Positions 35,662-45,048 are shown, numbered from the stretch's first letter. The stretch is DNA of 64,000 bases from Companilactobacillus heilongjiangensis (GCF_000831645.3 NZ_CP012559.1:186001-250000), one strand, 5' to 3'. Numbers and translations are program-made. Notes: generated by a model from the letters alone, not told the origin.

Positions 35662-35841
35662 TTAGCCGGAGATTGTGAGAAATTCTGCCCGCAGTGAAAG
35701 TGGTGTTAGAGGGGTGATTTTCCACTCTTACAGCACAGGACGTATTTTGAGACCTCGGTTCAAAATCGAGGGTCGAGAATGCACTTTGGCTCGAGCCGGT
35801 CACACTGCAGGTTGAAATTTCTCACAATCTTCGGCGGCAAT
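35662..35841 (+). repeat. Cloverleaf repeat copy 13, class B
   Basis: Complete forward copy. Arms ATTGTGAGAAATTCTGCC and GGTTGAAATTTCTCACAAT pair; ends TTAGCCGGAG and CTTCGGCGGCAAT. It abuts the terminator of the MacB-type gene. Confidence 0.9.
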
Positions 35842-35849
35842 AAACCAAT

Positions 35850-35884
35850 AAAAATCCCCTAACAACAACTGTTAGAGGATTAAT
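35850..35884 (-). terminator. Terminator of the MacB-type transporter gene
   Basis: On the minus strand AATCCTCTAACAG and TGTTAGGGGATT form a stem followed by a T-run. Confidence 0.88.
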
Positions 35885-35898
35885 TTATTTATTGCTTA

Positions 35899-37839
35899 TT
35901 ATTCATCTGTCAATGAATCACGTGGATCTAGTTTTGCGGCACGTCTTGAAGGTGCTAGGGCGGCTAACAAACTGATGACAATACTGATAACGATACCGAA
36001 GATAAAGTTACCTGGGGAGATTGACACGATTGTCGCCTTGAAAGCACTTTGGGCGATGGAATTGGTTCCCATCTGTACTAGCCAAGCGATGATTGAAGCA
36101 AAGACGCCTGACAGAAGTCCAATCAAGAATGATTCGGAAATGAACATATTTCTAATATCTTTCTTTCTGGCACCGATAGCACGAAGAATACCAATTTCTT
36201 GTGTACGTTCGGAAACGCTGATGTAAAGTACCACGATTATCATGATTGCTGAAACTAGTAGTGAAATACCGGCAATGGCTGCGAGTACGTCAAAGGCTAA
36301 TCTCAAGTAAGTATTCAGTGAATCGATAATTGCACCGACACCAGTGATAACATATCTGTTTTGTTTCTTCTTATCGATGGTTGTCTTGTATGACTTAACC
36401 TTTTCTTGAACTGCTTTAACGTTCAATGTCTCATTTACCGTGATAGTGGCAAAATTTGGCTTTAAGGCGACGTTGGCATCTTTAGCAGCTGATTCCAAGG
36501 TGTTGTAAGTAATTGCTGAGGAACCAGATTTGATGATACCAGAGACTTTTAGATTCATAGCAATTTGTGTTGGTTGATTATTCTTATCAAGACTTGTCAC
36601 GTACATCTTGACGGTCTTGCCAACCATATTCTTGTAATTTTTCTTATCTAGTTTTTGAGCGTCAGATTTCAATAATATAATCTGATTATTGCCCGGTTTC
36701 GTACCTTTAGTAATGTCATCGGGTTTTTCAGTTGCGTTCCAAGTTTGGAAAATAGGGACGGATACATTTTTACTATTGTAGTTAACCTTTGGTGATTGCG
36801 TGAAATAAGCTTTTTCAACTTTTTTAACATTTTTGATTTTTTTGAACCGATTAATATCGGAACTGCTGACATTGATGCTATTAGGATCAGTGTTATCACG
36901 TGACACATTTTTGGTTACTTGAATGGCATTGGGATTGACTTGCTTAGTCATTTCACCGTTGATATAGCTGGTGATACCAGAACCCAAGCCAAGCATGAAG
37001 ATAACGGAGAAAATACCGATAGCTGCACCAATGATGATTAAAATATTCCGTCCTTTGGTGTAACGCATGTGTTCCCAAGCTAAACGGAAGGTGTCGCCAA
37101 AACTCAAGTGAGTAATTTTCTTTTCAGTTGAAGTTTCATTAGGAACTGAGTAAGAGTCCCGTAATTTCTTATCAGAGTCGACTTTACCATCTTGCAGGTG
37201 GACGATTCGAGTTCCGTAGTCAGCAACGATTTGCGAGTGGGTAACGGCAATAACCAATTTACCTTCTTTAGCAATTTCATCCAAAATCTTCAATACTTCT
37301 TCAGTATTTTCAGAATCCAAAGCTCCGGTTGGCTCATCAGCGATAATGATTTCTGGGTCATTTGCTAAAGCACGGGCAATAGCGACACGTTGTTTTTGAC
37401 CACCGGATAATTGATTAGGATGCTTATCGAGATGTTCTGAAAGGCCAACTTTGGCTAGTAAGGACTTGGCACGGTCAGTTCTCTGAGATTTATTTAATGA
37501 AGACATTTCCAAAGGCACCATAACGTTTTCTAAAATAGTTAGGTGGCTAATTAGATGGAAACTTTGGAAAACGAAACCAACTGTATGACTACGATAATTA
37601 TCTAAGGCTTTGTCGGAGCCTTTCTTTAGTGACTGACCATTAACAAAAATGTCACCTTGGAATTGAGAATCTAGACCACCGATAGTGTTTAGTAAGGTAG
37701 TTTTACCACCACCTGATTCACCAAGAATCGAAACAAATTCACCACGGTCAAGTTTTAGATCAATACCTTTTAGAACTGGAAACTCTTGTTTATTTAACAT
37801 AAATGATTTCTTTACGTTCTTCAACTCAAGTAAGGTCAT
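35899..37839 (-). CDS. MacB-type ABC transporter, fused ATPase and permease
   Basis: 646-aa fusion. The N-terminal ATPase (1-230) has Walker A GESGGGKTT, signature LSGGQKQR and Walker B IIIADEPTGALDSE. One membrane segment near 265-285 is followed by an extracellular MacB-PCD domain to about 510, then three membrane segments with the FtsX fold (SERTQEIGILRAIGARKKDI). Members export peptides or confer antimicrobial-peptide resistance as mechanotransmitters. AGAGGGGT precedes the ATG. A NarL-type two-component system lies 850 bp upstream on the same strand and may control it; the cloverleaf copies 14 and 15 sit between them. Confidence 0.93.
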   Translation of the reverse strand: MTLLELKNVKKSFMLNKQEFPVLKGIDLKLDRGEFVSILGESGGGKTTLLNTIGGLDSQFQGDIFVNGQSLKKGSDKALDNYRSHTVGFVFQSFHLISHLTILENVMVPLEMSSLNKSQRTDRAKSLLAKVGLSEHLDKHPNQLSGGQKQRVAIARALANDPEIIIADEPTGALDSENTEEVLKILDEIAKEGKLVIAVTHSQIVADYGTRIVHLQDGKVDSDKKLRDSYSVPNETSTEKKITHLSFGDTFRLAWEHMRYTKGRNILIIIGAAIGIFSVIFMLGLGSGITSYINGEMTKQVNPNAIQVTKNVSRDNTDPNSINVSSSDINRFKKIKNVKKVEKAYFTQSPKVNYNSKNVSVPIFQTWNATEKPDDITKGTKPGNNQIILLKSDAQKLDKKNYKNMVGKTVKMYVTSLDKNNQPTQIAMNLKVSGIIKSGSSAITYNTLESAAKDANVALKPNFATITVNETLNVKAVQEKVKSYKTTIDKKKQNRYVITGVGAIIDSLNTYLRLAFDVLAAIAGISLLVSAIMIIVVLYISVSERTQEIGILRAIGARKKDIRNMFISESFLIGLLSGVFASIIAWLVQMGTNSIAQSAFKATIVSISPGNFIFGIVISIVISLLAALAPSRRAAKLDPRDSLTDE

Positions 37840-37913
37840 TTAGTTACCCCTCTTCTGTCATATTAGCAAGCATTGTAATACATACGCATTTATTACATGT
37901 GGTGCTAGTTAAG

Positions 37914-38112
37914 TATGCCGTCTCCAGAGCTGGGAAATATTCTCAAGCTGTGCGGAATGGCTCGAGCCAAAGAGCGGTCTCGGGCCTCGGTTTGAAGCCT
38001 TGACATAGTTCGTCAAGTCTCCAAACACGTCCGGTGGTATAAGTACGGGAGATTCCTCCCGTACTTATACCACTACCACGGCACACAAATATTTCCCAGC
38101 TCTTCCGACTAA
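37914..38112 (-). repeat. Cloverleaf repeat copy 14, class A (GCTGGGAAATATT subtype)
   Basis: Complete reverse copy of about 200 bp. Arms GAGCTGGGAAATATT and AATATTTCCCAGCTC pair. First hairpin GGTATAAGTACGGGAG/CTCCCGTACTTATACC. The 70 bp on its right are also shared, inverted, with the left flank of copy 16, so copies 14 and 16 form a longer inverted repeat around the two-component genes. Confidence 0.92.
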
Positions 38113-38354
38113 TTATTCGGTATTAATTGAATGTAAAAGTATTTAAGCAATTTTAAACTGTGAAATATTTGTAGTAGGTTATCAACTAGCACCATATGCA
38201 TTTTATTGTAAATTTATTTAAATATTTTTAAAGTTTACTGCTTGTGCTAAATATGTTTATTAATTTTTCAACAGTTAAAAGTATATAATTATTACTTTTT
38301 GAAGGTAATTGAGAATGGTCATGAGTTTATTATGACTTTAGTCATATGGCGGCT
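38113..38354. other. Spacer between copies 14 and 15, with shared flank
   Basis: No gene. About 38121-38195 matches the reverse complement of 40561-40632, the flank of copy 16, with few differences; a shorter match exists right of copy 18. Confidence 0.6.
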
Positions 38355-38538
38355 TGCCGCCTTCGGGTATCAGTAAATTTTACCGCTATGGGGACCGGTT
38401 CGAGCCAGAGTGCGGTCTCGAACCTCGACTTGAAGCCTTGCCACAGTTCGGCCAGTCTCCAAGTTCGCCCCGTGGTGTAATGGCTAAAACCATAACACCA
38501 CCTCCACAGCAGGTAAATTTACTGATACCCGAAGGCTA
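38355..38538 (-). repeat. Cloverleaf repeat copy 15, class B
   Basis: Complete reverse copy. Arms GGGTATCAGTAAATTTACC and GGTAAATTTACTGATACCC pair exactly over 19 bases. It is in the same orientation as copy 14, an exception to head-to-head pairing. Confidence 0.92.
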
Positions 38539-38625
38539 TTTTTTGGGGGTGGATGATTGGTTACCGTGTTCGGCAGTGGTGAATGAAACCTCTAGTGAAA
38601 GAAAAGTTCAGTATCTTAGATCAAA

Positions 38626-38661
38626 TAAAAAAACACCTGAATTATTCTCAGATGTTTTTTG
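38626..38661 (-). terminator. Terminator of the two-component operon
   Basis: Minus strand ACATCTGA GAATAAT TCAGGTGT with T-runs on both sides. Confidence 0.85.
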
Positions 38662-38687
38662 TGTTAGTTCAATATGTATAGTTGATA

Positions 38688-39311
38688 TTATTCGTACTTC
38701 TTCATAAATAACGCTACTTCGGTTCGATTGCTTAATTGAAGTTTCTCAAAGATATTCGTGACGTAATTTTTGACTGTTCCTTCGGATAGAAACAACATTG
38801 TGCTGATTTCTTTGTTGCTCTTTCCGTCGGCGATTGCTCTGGCAATTTCTAGTTCCCTGGAAGTTAATGATGCAATCATGTCTTGTTGAGAGTTATTTTG
38901 TAGTCCGGCTACTAGGCTATTACTGATTTGACTGCCGATGATTGACTCGTTGTTATAGACTTTTTTGACGTCCGCAATCAACTCTTTGCCGTCGGTATCT
39001 TTTAGTAGGTAACCGTTGGCTCCATTTTTTAGGGCTTGGAAAATATATTCGTAATCGTTGAATGTTGTTAAAATTAAAATTTTGACGTTGGGATATTCTT
39101 GATGGATTATTTTGGTAGCCTCAACACCATTAAGGACGGGCATTTTAATATCCATCAGGACAATGTCACATTCGTTATCTTTTAAATATTCGACTGCTTC
39201 TTGACCGTTTTTGGCTTGTAAAACTATTTCTATTTCGTCGTCAAAACCTAGAACAAGGCTTAATCCTTCACGAACTATGGCTTGATCATCAGCGATAATC
39301 ATTTTAATCAT
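38688..39311 (-). CDS. NarL/LuxR-family response regulator
   Basis: 207-aa DNA-binding response regulator. The receiver domain (1-120) has acidic pocket IIADD, phospho-acceptor Asp in IVLMDIKMP and the K of the conserved loop. The C-terminal LuxR-type HTH (about 140-205) has LTSRELEIARAIADGKSNKEI and GTVKNYVTNIFEKL. ATG 39311 lies 8 bases inside the kinase gene (ATGATTAA overlap) with GGAG before it, so translation is coupled to the kinase. Likely target: the MacB-type transporter or envelope genes (inference). Confidence 0.93.
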   Translation of the reverse strand: MIKMIIADDQAIVREGLSLVLGFDDEIEIVLQAKNGQEAVEYLKDNECDIVLMDIKMPVLNGVEATKIIHQEYPNVKILILTTFNDYEYIFQALKNGANGYLLKDTDGKELIADVKKVYNNESIIGSQISNSLVAGLQNNSQQDMIASLTSRELEIARAIADGKSNKEISTMLFLSEGTVKNYVTNIFEKLQLSNRTEVALFMKKYE

Positions 39312-40500
39312 TAGTTTTTTCTCCAATTGGAATTGTTATGTCAATCTTGAAACCACTTGGTTTATTAGCGCCAAAGTTGACCTGACCATTCAGTTTTTTG
39401 ACGCGCTCTTTGATGCCATTGATACCATTTGAGGCGACAATATTTTTTGCATCTAAACCATTATTTTTGAGATTCATCGTCATAATATCATCAATTTTGC
39501 GTAATTTAATTGTAATTAGGGAGCTTTGACCGTGCTTGATACTGTTAGTGATAAATTCCTGACAAGTTTTGTAAATCATATCTTTAACTGAAATATCCAA
39601 TTTATTGACGTCAAAATACATCTGCAAGTCAACTTTAACTTTGTCGGTCACCGAAATAGAACTCTGTAATTCTTGCAGTGCAGTCGCGAGATCAGCTAAT
39701 TCCTTAGTTTCCTTCAGTTCGTTGACGGTCTCCCGCAATTCAACCAAACTGTGGTCAATGATTCCTTTGGATTTGTCGAGAATTTGATGTGATTTTACAG
39801 GATCTTTGTCGATAACCTGATTCAAGGCGTCCAAATGTAGCCGCAGTCCAATCAAAGAATGCCCCAACATGTCATGCAAATTTTGGGAAATCCGTTGGCG
39901 TTCTTCAATCAGCGTTAGTTCCTTAATTTTACTAGAATAGTCTTGCAGTTGATCAACTTTAGTCATCAATTCTTTGTTCAAGGCATCAATGGCACGGTTC
40001 TTTTCGACCAGATTTAAATATAAATAGGAAATCAGATAAGTACTCCAAAACTGGACTGTGTAAGGGGATAGGATTACTTGGATATAACTGACCCATGAAC
40101 TGTAATCTAAATCCAGAGAGCGCGGAACCGTGAAAAACGCAAAGTAAATTATAAATAGAATAATAATAATATGTTTCGGCCTAGGATTCTGTTTAACGAC
40201 ATATTCAGCCACGGAAACAGCTATAAAATAATAATAAATTATGAGTATGGTCTGGTGATCAGCCAGCTGAATTATTCCTAGCAGAATGAAAGTTAAGTAA
40301 CCAAAATATTCAAAGTATTTTTCATCGAGATGTTTGTTGAAAGGCCCGAAGAATAAAAACTCTGAAAAAATAGTGAGAATCAAAATCACCAAGTAAAAAG
40401 TCTTCGAGACCGGGGTGAAATTTTTGATTGATATTTCTGCGATAACGATTAGTAAAGTAAAGAATCGCAAATAAAAGCCGACATGTTTTTTAAATTTCAT
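39304..40500 (-). CDS. Sensor histidine kinase, NarL-type (HisKA_3)
   Basis: 398-aa kinase. The first 165 residues hold about five or six membrane segments without a large outer domain, then a coiled coil (170-195), the HisKA_3 box ERQRISQNLHDMLGHSL with the phospho-accepting His, and a short HATPase domain with FITNSIKHG and NGINGIKERV. This intramembrane-sensing layout recalls LiaS/VraS and DesK-like kinases. It is the first gene of the operon. No regulatory site was recognised upstream, where repeat copy 16 lies. Confidence 0.92.
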   Translation of the reverse strand: MKFKKHVGFYLRFFTLLIVIAEISIKNFTPVSKTFYLVILILTIFSEFLFFGPFNKHLDEKYFEYFGYLTFILLGIIQLADHQTILIIYYYFIAVSVAEYVVKQNPRPKHIIIILFIIYFAFFTVPRSLDLDYSSWVSYIQVILSPYTVQFWSTYLISYLYLNLVEKNRAIDALNKELMTKVDQLQDYSSKIKELTLIEERQRISQNLHDMLGHSLIGLRLHLDALNQVIDKDPVKSHQILDKSKGIIDHSLVELRETVNELKETKELADLATALQELQSSISVTDKVKVDLQMYFDVNKLDISVKDMIYKTCQEFITNSIKHGQSSLITIKLRKIDDIMTMNLKNNGLDAKNIVASNGINGIKERVKKLNGQVNFGANKPSGFKIDITIPIGEKTND

Positions 40501-40639
40501 CCTGATTTTCCTTTATGGGTAATTATTTTAGCTAAATTAATTATAGGATACTACGCATGTTACTAATTGATAGCCTATGACAAATATTTCATAGTTTAAA
40601 ATTGCTTGAATACTTTTACATTCAAATAATAACAATTAA

Positions 40640-40838
40640 TTAGTCGGAAGAGCTGGGAAATATTTGTGTGCCGTGGTAGTGGTATAAGTCGGGGAGCTTT
40701 CTCCCCGACTTATACCACCGGACGTGTTTGGAGACATGACGAACTGTGTCAAGGCTTCAAACCGAGGTTCGAGACCGCTCTTTGGCTCGAGCCGTTCCGC
40801 ACAGCTTGAGAATATTTCCCAGCTCTGGAGACGGCATA
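40640..40838 (+). repeat. Cloverleaf repeat copy 16, class A (GCTGGGAAATATT subtype)
   Basis: Complete forward copy, the inverted counterpart of copy 14. The first hairpin here is GGTATAAGTCGGGGAG/CTCCCCGACTTATACC: the stem changed on both sides relative to copies 14 and 25. Confidence 0.92.
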
Positions 40839-40882
40839 TTTAACTATTACCATACGTAGGTAGGATACTATTTTTGAGGACG

Positions 40883-40922
40883 CAAAAAAACCTCATACAT
40901 TTGGGAAGATGTATGAGGAAAA
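40883..40922 (-). terminator. Strong terminator, probably of the phosphatase gene
   Basis: Minus strand CCTCATACATCTTCCC ... GGGAAATGTATGAGG-type stem followed by seven T. It is about 250 bp beyond the phosphatase stop; no other minus-strand gene lies between. Confidence 0.75.
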
Positions 40923-41110
40923 CGATTGTTGGTTTTGTATTAGTCAAAACTTTAAGGTATGGAAATGTTACACACTGGAAATGACAGGGAAGAACAGGCT
41001 GGATTTGTAAGAGGTGAGGTTCGTCTCCCCTGCAAGCTAATTATAACTAATCTGAATTTAACATTGCCAACCTAGTTTGATATAACAGGATATTAAGCTG
41101 CTGATTATTC

Positions 41111-41139
41111 AGTATAAATACTCTCAGCTCTTCCGACTA
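41111..41139 (-). repeat. Cloverleaf repeat copy 17, class A end fragment
   Basis: Only the TTAG-side end remains (ATACTCTCAGCTCTTCCGAC). The left half is replaced by unrelated DNA. Confidence 0.75.
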
Positions 41140-41170
41140 TCTTAAGCAAAAAAATATTTCTAACACATTA

Positions 41171-41935
41171 TCATTTGGCGTCACGCGTAGTATAAATAGA
41201 CTTCAATTGAGCTAGTTTATCGGCATCGATGTCCAAAGCTTTGTCCAAATAATTCTCGAAACTTCCATAGTAATGCTCGATTGCTTTAAAGACTGAGGTG
41301 ATACTTTCTAAATCACCTTTGGTCATATTCATTTGATTGACGTCTTGATTGCCATCTTTATCGTTCAAAATGTCTTCAATCGTCTGGTCATTTTCGTACA
41401 TCAAATTAGTCAATAGGTAATCTTTAGTGATAATTTCGTCGTCGACCCCAAGGGCTTTGAGAATTAGGAGGGCACCGATACCGGTCCGATCTTTTCCGGC
41501 AGCACAGTGGAAAAGCAATGATTGGTCTGGTTTATCATTGTGCAACATTAAATCGAAAAATAATTTATATGCTTGTTGACCGTGGGCGTCGAGAACCACG
41601 CTTTGATAAATCATGCCCAAATAGTTGTAACTGCCTTGATTAATAATGCCAGCTAGCTTGTCGCCATTGCCTTTGAGCGGATAAACTGGGTCTGAATAAA
41701 TTTTGTAAAAATCAGAAGTCGTATCTGCCCAATTGCGTTGTTCATCGTTGGAACGGAAATCAACAACATACTTTAAACCATATTTTTTAAGGTAGGCTAA
41801 AGATTTTCCTGTTAAGTTACTTATATCCCCTGAACGTAAGAGTTTATTATATTTAATTGTCGTACCATCTTTAGTGGGATATCCACCAAGTTCACGTAAA
41901 TTTATGGCACCTTCGAGATTTAATATGCGTTTCAT
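41171..41935 (-). CDS. Tyrosine-protein phosphatase (PTP-like, Y_phosphatase3)
   Basis: 254-aa cysteine phosphatase. Signature HCAAGKDRTG with Cys144 and Arg150; NLRELGGY near the N-terminus and VVDFRSNDE are typical of the LMO1800/MptpB-like family, which hydrolyses phosphotyrosine or phosphoinositides. No signal peptide. The Asp needed as general acid may be in the segment before 120 but is not certain. It runs divergently from the glycosyltransferase gene. Substrate unknown. Confidence 0.9.
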   Translation of the reverse strand: MKRILNLEGAINLRELGGYPTKDGTTIKYNKLLRSGDISNLTGKSLAYLKKYGLKYVVDFRSNDEQRNWADTTSDFYKIYSDPVYPLKGNGDKLAGIINQGSYNYLGMIYQSVVLDAHGQQAYKLFFDLMLHNDKPDQSLLFHCAAGKDRTGIGALLILKALGVDDEIITKDYLLTNLMYENDQTIEDILNDKDGNQDVNQMNMTKGDLESITSVFKAIEHYYGSFENYLDKALDIDADKLAQLKSIYTTRDAK

Positions 41936-42001
41936 TTTTTCTCCTCCCTGAGTCGTTGCGTATTTTAGGTCATTAGAAGTAAAATAATACTAAGGTGATT
42001 T

Positions 42002-42763
42002 ATGGTGAAGAATAAACTTTCAATTATTATGACAGCTTATAATGTAGCTAATTACATTTCTAGTTCGATTGATTCAGTTGTTGCTCAAACTAATCAGAAT
42101 TTCAATCTAATTATTGTGGACGATTGCTCTACAGATCAAACTCAGAAGATAATCCGTCTGTATGAAAAAAAGTATGATTGGATATCTGTTGTTTGCCATA
42201 CCAAGAATTCCGGAGTCTCTGCAGCGAGAAATACGGGACTTTCAATGGCAAACGGTGAGTTAGTAACGTTTATTGATGGCGATGATTGGGTTGAACCCGA
42301 TTATGTAGACCACTTTTTGAAAATCTTTAATGATGAAGATGTCGATATGGTCACTTGCGGATTTTTCAATCAAAACGAAAATGGCAAGGTCAAAAATAAG
42401 GTTGCTAAACGTCAAACAAGTATCGTTGGCCGCGATGAGGTTATCAAGCAGATAATTAAAATGACCGGCACAGTAATGGGTTACACATGGAACAAAGCGT
42501 ATGTCCGCTCGATTATTGAGGAAAATAACCTCGGCTTTCAAACTGATCTTGATTTGATGGAAGATCAAGTTTTCAACGTGGAATATGCGACGGTTGCTAG
42601 AAAATTTTATCTCGATAATGTTCCGTTATATCATTACATTTCCCGTAAGGGCAGTATTACGCAGAAGTTTGCGGTGGAAAATGTCCGCGATGTTGGTGTA
42701 GCTAGAATGAAGGTCTATAAGGCTATTCGAGATAGCACTCGAAAAGAGAAAGACCAAATCTAG
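42002..42763 (+). CDS. Family 2 glycosyltransferase, short
   Basis: 253-aa GT-A fold enzyme for cell-surface polysaccharide or glycoprotein glycosylation. Seen: LSIIMTAYNVANYISSSIDSV, the nucleotide-sugar motif DDCSTD, SGVSAARNTGL and the DxD-type FIDGDDWVEPDY. It is somewhat shorter than usual (300 or more), and the C-terminal helix region ends abruptly in RKEKDQI, so a 3' truncation is possible. AAGGTG precedes the ATG. A terminator follows 100 bp later. No other polysaccharide genes adjoin it. Confidence 0.88.
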   Translation: MVKNKLSIIMTAYNVANYISSSIDSVVAQTNQNFNLIIVDDCSTDQTQKIIRLYEKKYDWISVVCHTKNSGVSAARNTGLSMANGELVTFIDGDDWVEPDYVDHFLKIFNDEDVDMVTCGFFNQNENGKVKNKVAKRQTSIVGRDEVIKQIIKMTGTVMGYTWNKAYVRSIIEENNLGFQTDLDLMEDQVFNVEYATVARKFYLDNVPLYHYISRKGSITQKFAVENVRDVGVARMKVYKAIRDSTRKEKDQI

Positions 42764-42866
42764 GGCTTCCACTCGGTTTGTTGTTCCAACAGAATGGGTT
42801 GACCATATTATTGAATCTTGAATTAGAAATTGTTTTGAGCTTTTAGAATATATATAAATAGCGGGT

Positions 42867-42894
42867 AAGCTGAGTTGATTGCTCGGCTTTTTTT
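42867..42894 (+). terminator. Terminator of the glycosyltransferase gene
   Basis: AAGCTGAG TTGATTG CTCGGCTT followed by T. Confidence 0.85.
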
Positions 42895-43050
42895 GTATCC
42901 CGATTCCCCTTAAGAATACCATTTTAGGGGGTGAGATTGCTTTCAAAAACTTTTTGAAAGAGTTAGGTATTGACTGTAACGTAACGGGACGGTTTATAGT
43001 AAGAGCATAGAGATTGGAAGTTGATTTTTAAAAAGAGGAGATATTTAAAT

Positions 43051-44001
43051 ATGAGAGCAGTTGTTATTAGTAAGGCCGGTGGACCAGAAGTATTGAAGAT
43101 TGAGGAACGCCCAATGCCTAAGGCAACAGATGATCAATCTGTCATCAATATCAAAGCTTTTGCGGTACATCGTTATGAAGTTTTGACACGTGAAGGCGGT
43201 TCACCATCGGTCAAATTTCCTAGAGTTATCGGTGTTGAAGCGGTTGGGGAAGTTTCAGAACCTTCTAAAAATAGTAAGTTAGTCAAGGGTCAAAAAATCA
43301 TGGTTGTTAATGGTGGCTTTGGTCGTGCTTTTGATGGTAGCGAGGAAGAATATGCTTTGGTTCCCGACGACATTATTCATCCAGTTGATTTCGATGGTTC
43401 ATGGGCTGAATTTGCCAACTATCCAGAAACATTTTACACAGCTTTTGGTGCTTTGAAGACTACTAAGGTGAAGGCTGGTCAAACATTGCTAGTTCGTGGT
43501 GGTACAACTGGTGTTGGTATGGCAGCTTTAGTTTTGGCAAAAGCTATGGGTATCAAAGTTACTTCAACTACAAGACGTGAAGAACGCCGCCAAATGTTGT
43601 TGGATATGGGTGCAGACGACGTTGTTATTGATCAAGATGGCAAGTTGCAAACTGATGAATCATACGATGGACTTTTGGATATGGTCGGTGCTTCTGTTGT
43701 TGGCGATTCATTGTCACATGTTAAACGTGGCGGTTACTATACGACTGTCGGTTTACTAGCTGGCGAGTGGGTCTGGAAGAACTTTGATCCATTTGAAAGT
43801 CTTGGTGGAAAATATGCCACAGCGTTTGATGGTGTTGATGTTAATGATGAAATTATTACGGAAATGTTTAAGTTGATTAATGACAATCATTTAACAATTC
43901 CAGTTGCTAAGGTATTCAAACTTGATGAAATTCAAGCGGCACAAGAGTATATCATGAAACATGATCGTCCAATGGGCCAGGTTATTGTTACAACAGACTA
44001 A
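43051..44001 (+). CDS. Zinc-independent quinone oxidoreductase-like MDR protein
   Basis: 316-aa medium-chain dehydrogenase/reductase, likely NADPH:quinone or enone reductase. N-terminal GroES-like domain with MRAVVISKAGGPEVLKIEE, then the Rossmann motif VRGGTTGVGMAALVLAKAMG (about 148-167) and TTRREERRQ, suited to NADPH. Zinc ligands of alcohol dehydrogenases are absent. ATG 43051 follows GAGGAG; the frame is open 10 codons upstream without support. No terminator follows directly; a short repeat does (copy 18). Confidence 0.9.
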   Translation: MRAVVISKAGGPEVLKIEERPMPKATDDQSVINIKAFAVHRYEVLTREGGSPSVKFPRVIGVEAVGEVSEPSKNSKLVKGQKIMVVNGGFGRAFDGSEEEYALVPDDIIHPVDFDGSWAEFANYPETFYTAFGALKTTKVKAGQTLLVRGGTTGVGMAALVLAKAMGIKVTSTTRREERRQMLLDMGADDVVIDQDGKLQTDESYDGLLDMVGASVVGDSLSHVKRGGYYTTVGLLAGEWVWKNFDPFESLGGKYATAFDGVDVNDEIITEMFKLINDNHLTIPVAKVFKLDEIQAAQEYIMKHDRPMGQVIVTTD

Positions 44002-44016
44002 CTAAATAATGTGTGG

Positions 44017-44123
44017 TATGCCGTCTCCAGAGCTGGGAAATATTCTCAAGCCGTGCGGAACGGCCCTAGCCAAAGGGCGGTCTCTACCACGGCACACAAA
44101 TATTTCCCAGCTCTTCCGACTAG
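44017..44123 (-). repeat. Cloverleaf repeat copy 18, class A with internal deletion
   Basis: 107-bp derivative of the GCTGGGAAATATT subtype. Both ends and the basal stem are intact, and about 90 bp with the first two hairpins are missing; the remaining hairpin is reduced to GGCCCTAGCC-AAA-GGGCGG. The cut joins GGTCTC to TACCACGGC. The 30 bp on its right resemble the right flank of copy 14. Confidence 0.9.
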
Positions 44124-44216
44124 TTAATCGGTATTAGTTGGATGTAAAAGTATTTAATATTAAGTTTTTCGAATAAATATATTAGATACAATCAAATTTT
44201 GAATATTAAGACAAAT

Positions 44217-44250
44217 AAAAACTGCAATCAGGTTATCGATTGCAGTTTTT
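44217..44250. terminator. Bidirectional terminator
   Basis: AAAACTGCAATC AGGTTATC GATTGCAGTTTTT; it serves the minus-strand gene at 44254 and may also stop transcripts from the oxidoreductase. Confidence 0.88.
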
Positions 44251-44253
44251 ATT

Positions 44254-45048
44254 TTATAAAGCATTATTGAATGGTTGATTGCCATCAAGAAGAACATTTG
44301 AATCATTATCGTAGCGCCAGCGGACTTTATCTTTTCCAGCAAAGAAGTTATTGCCTTCAAAATCACTATTTAGGACGTCAATAAAGGGTTCGTCTTTGTA
44401 AAAATCAAGGTTTTCGCCATTGACAGTCGATTCGCCAGAAACATAGAAATCACTGTATTCACTATTTTGGGTTGAATCAATGGCGAGATCAGTGAAGAAT
44501 AATTTAGATTTTTCTTTCAATATAAGTGAATAGGAAACGAATGAGTCTTTCAAGTAAGCAGTAGAATTGATTAGTTTAGGCATATGCATGTTTGAGCCAA
44601 TGGAAATCAATTGACTATTTTCGAGGGATGTACTGGTAGCAGTTTTTTGACGATCAGAACGGATATCAGAGTTTTTGAGAGAAAGAAAAGAATTAGAGCA
44701 ATAAATGGTGTCCCAAGAGGAGGTGTTTGAGCGGTCAATAATAACGTTGTTACAGTAGAGTTTGGCGCCTTCATACAATGCGAGCGTGTTGCCTTTTTCA
44801 TCATCGAAAGTCATGACTAAATTTTCCAGAATCAGAGTTACATTTTTGCCAAAGAAGAGACCACCATTGATTTTTGTGGCTTTAGCATTGGCGTATTGGC
44901 CTTTGATAGTTAAGCTTTTTTTTAGGGATAAGAATATTGAGTGAGTTGCAAAATATTCGCCAGGTTTTAAGGAAATTGTGTCGCCATTATCAGCAGTATT
45001 GATGGCTTTATATAATTCGTAGTCAGTTTTAACGTTAATTGTTTTCAT
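44254..45048 (-). CDS. Right-handed beta-helix protein of unknown function
   Basis: 264-aa protein starting MKTINVKTDYELYKAINTADNGDTISLKPGEY, the usual opening of pectin-lyase-like beta-helix proteins, followed by repeated short strands with N and S ladders. No signal peptide, so probably cytoplasmic. No catalytic acid or lysine set of a known lyase was recognised. Homologues occur in lactobacilli as hypothetical proteins. It runs divergently from the GIY-YIG/helicase gene, with about 160 bp between the starts. Confidence 0.75.
   Translation of the reverse strand: MKTINVKTDYELYKAINTADNGDTISLKPGEYFATHSIFLSLKKSLTIKGQYANAKATKINGGLFFGKNVTLILENLVMTFDDEKGNTLALYEGAKLYCNNVIIDRSNTSSWDTIYCSNSFLSLKNSDIRSDRQKTATSTSLENSQLISIGSNMHMPKLINSTAYLKDSFVSYSLILKEKSKLFFTDLAIDSTQNSEYSDFYVSGESTVNGENLDFYKDEPFIDVLNSDFEGNNFFAGKDKVRWRYDNDSNVLLDGNQPFNNAL

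Noticed and set aside
40923-41110. Possible gene or IS remnant between the terminator and repeat fragment 17
   Set aside because: No frame, terminal repeat or similarity could be supported; treated as 3' untranslated or neutral DNA.
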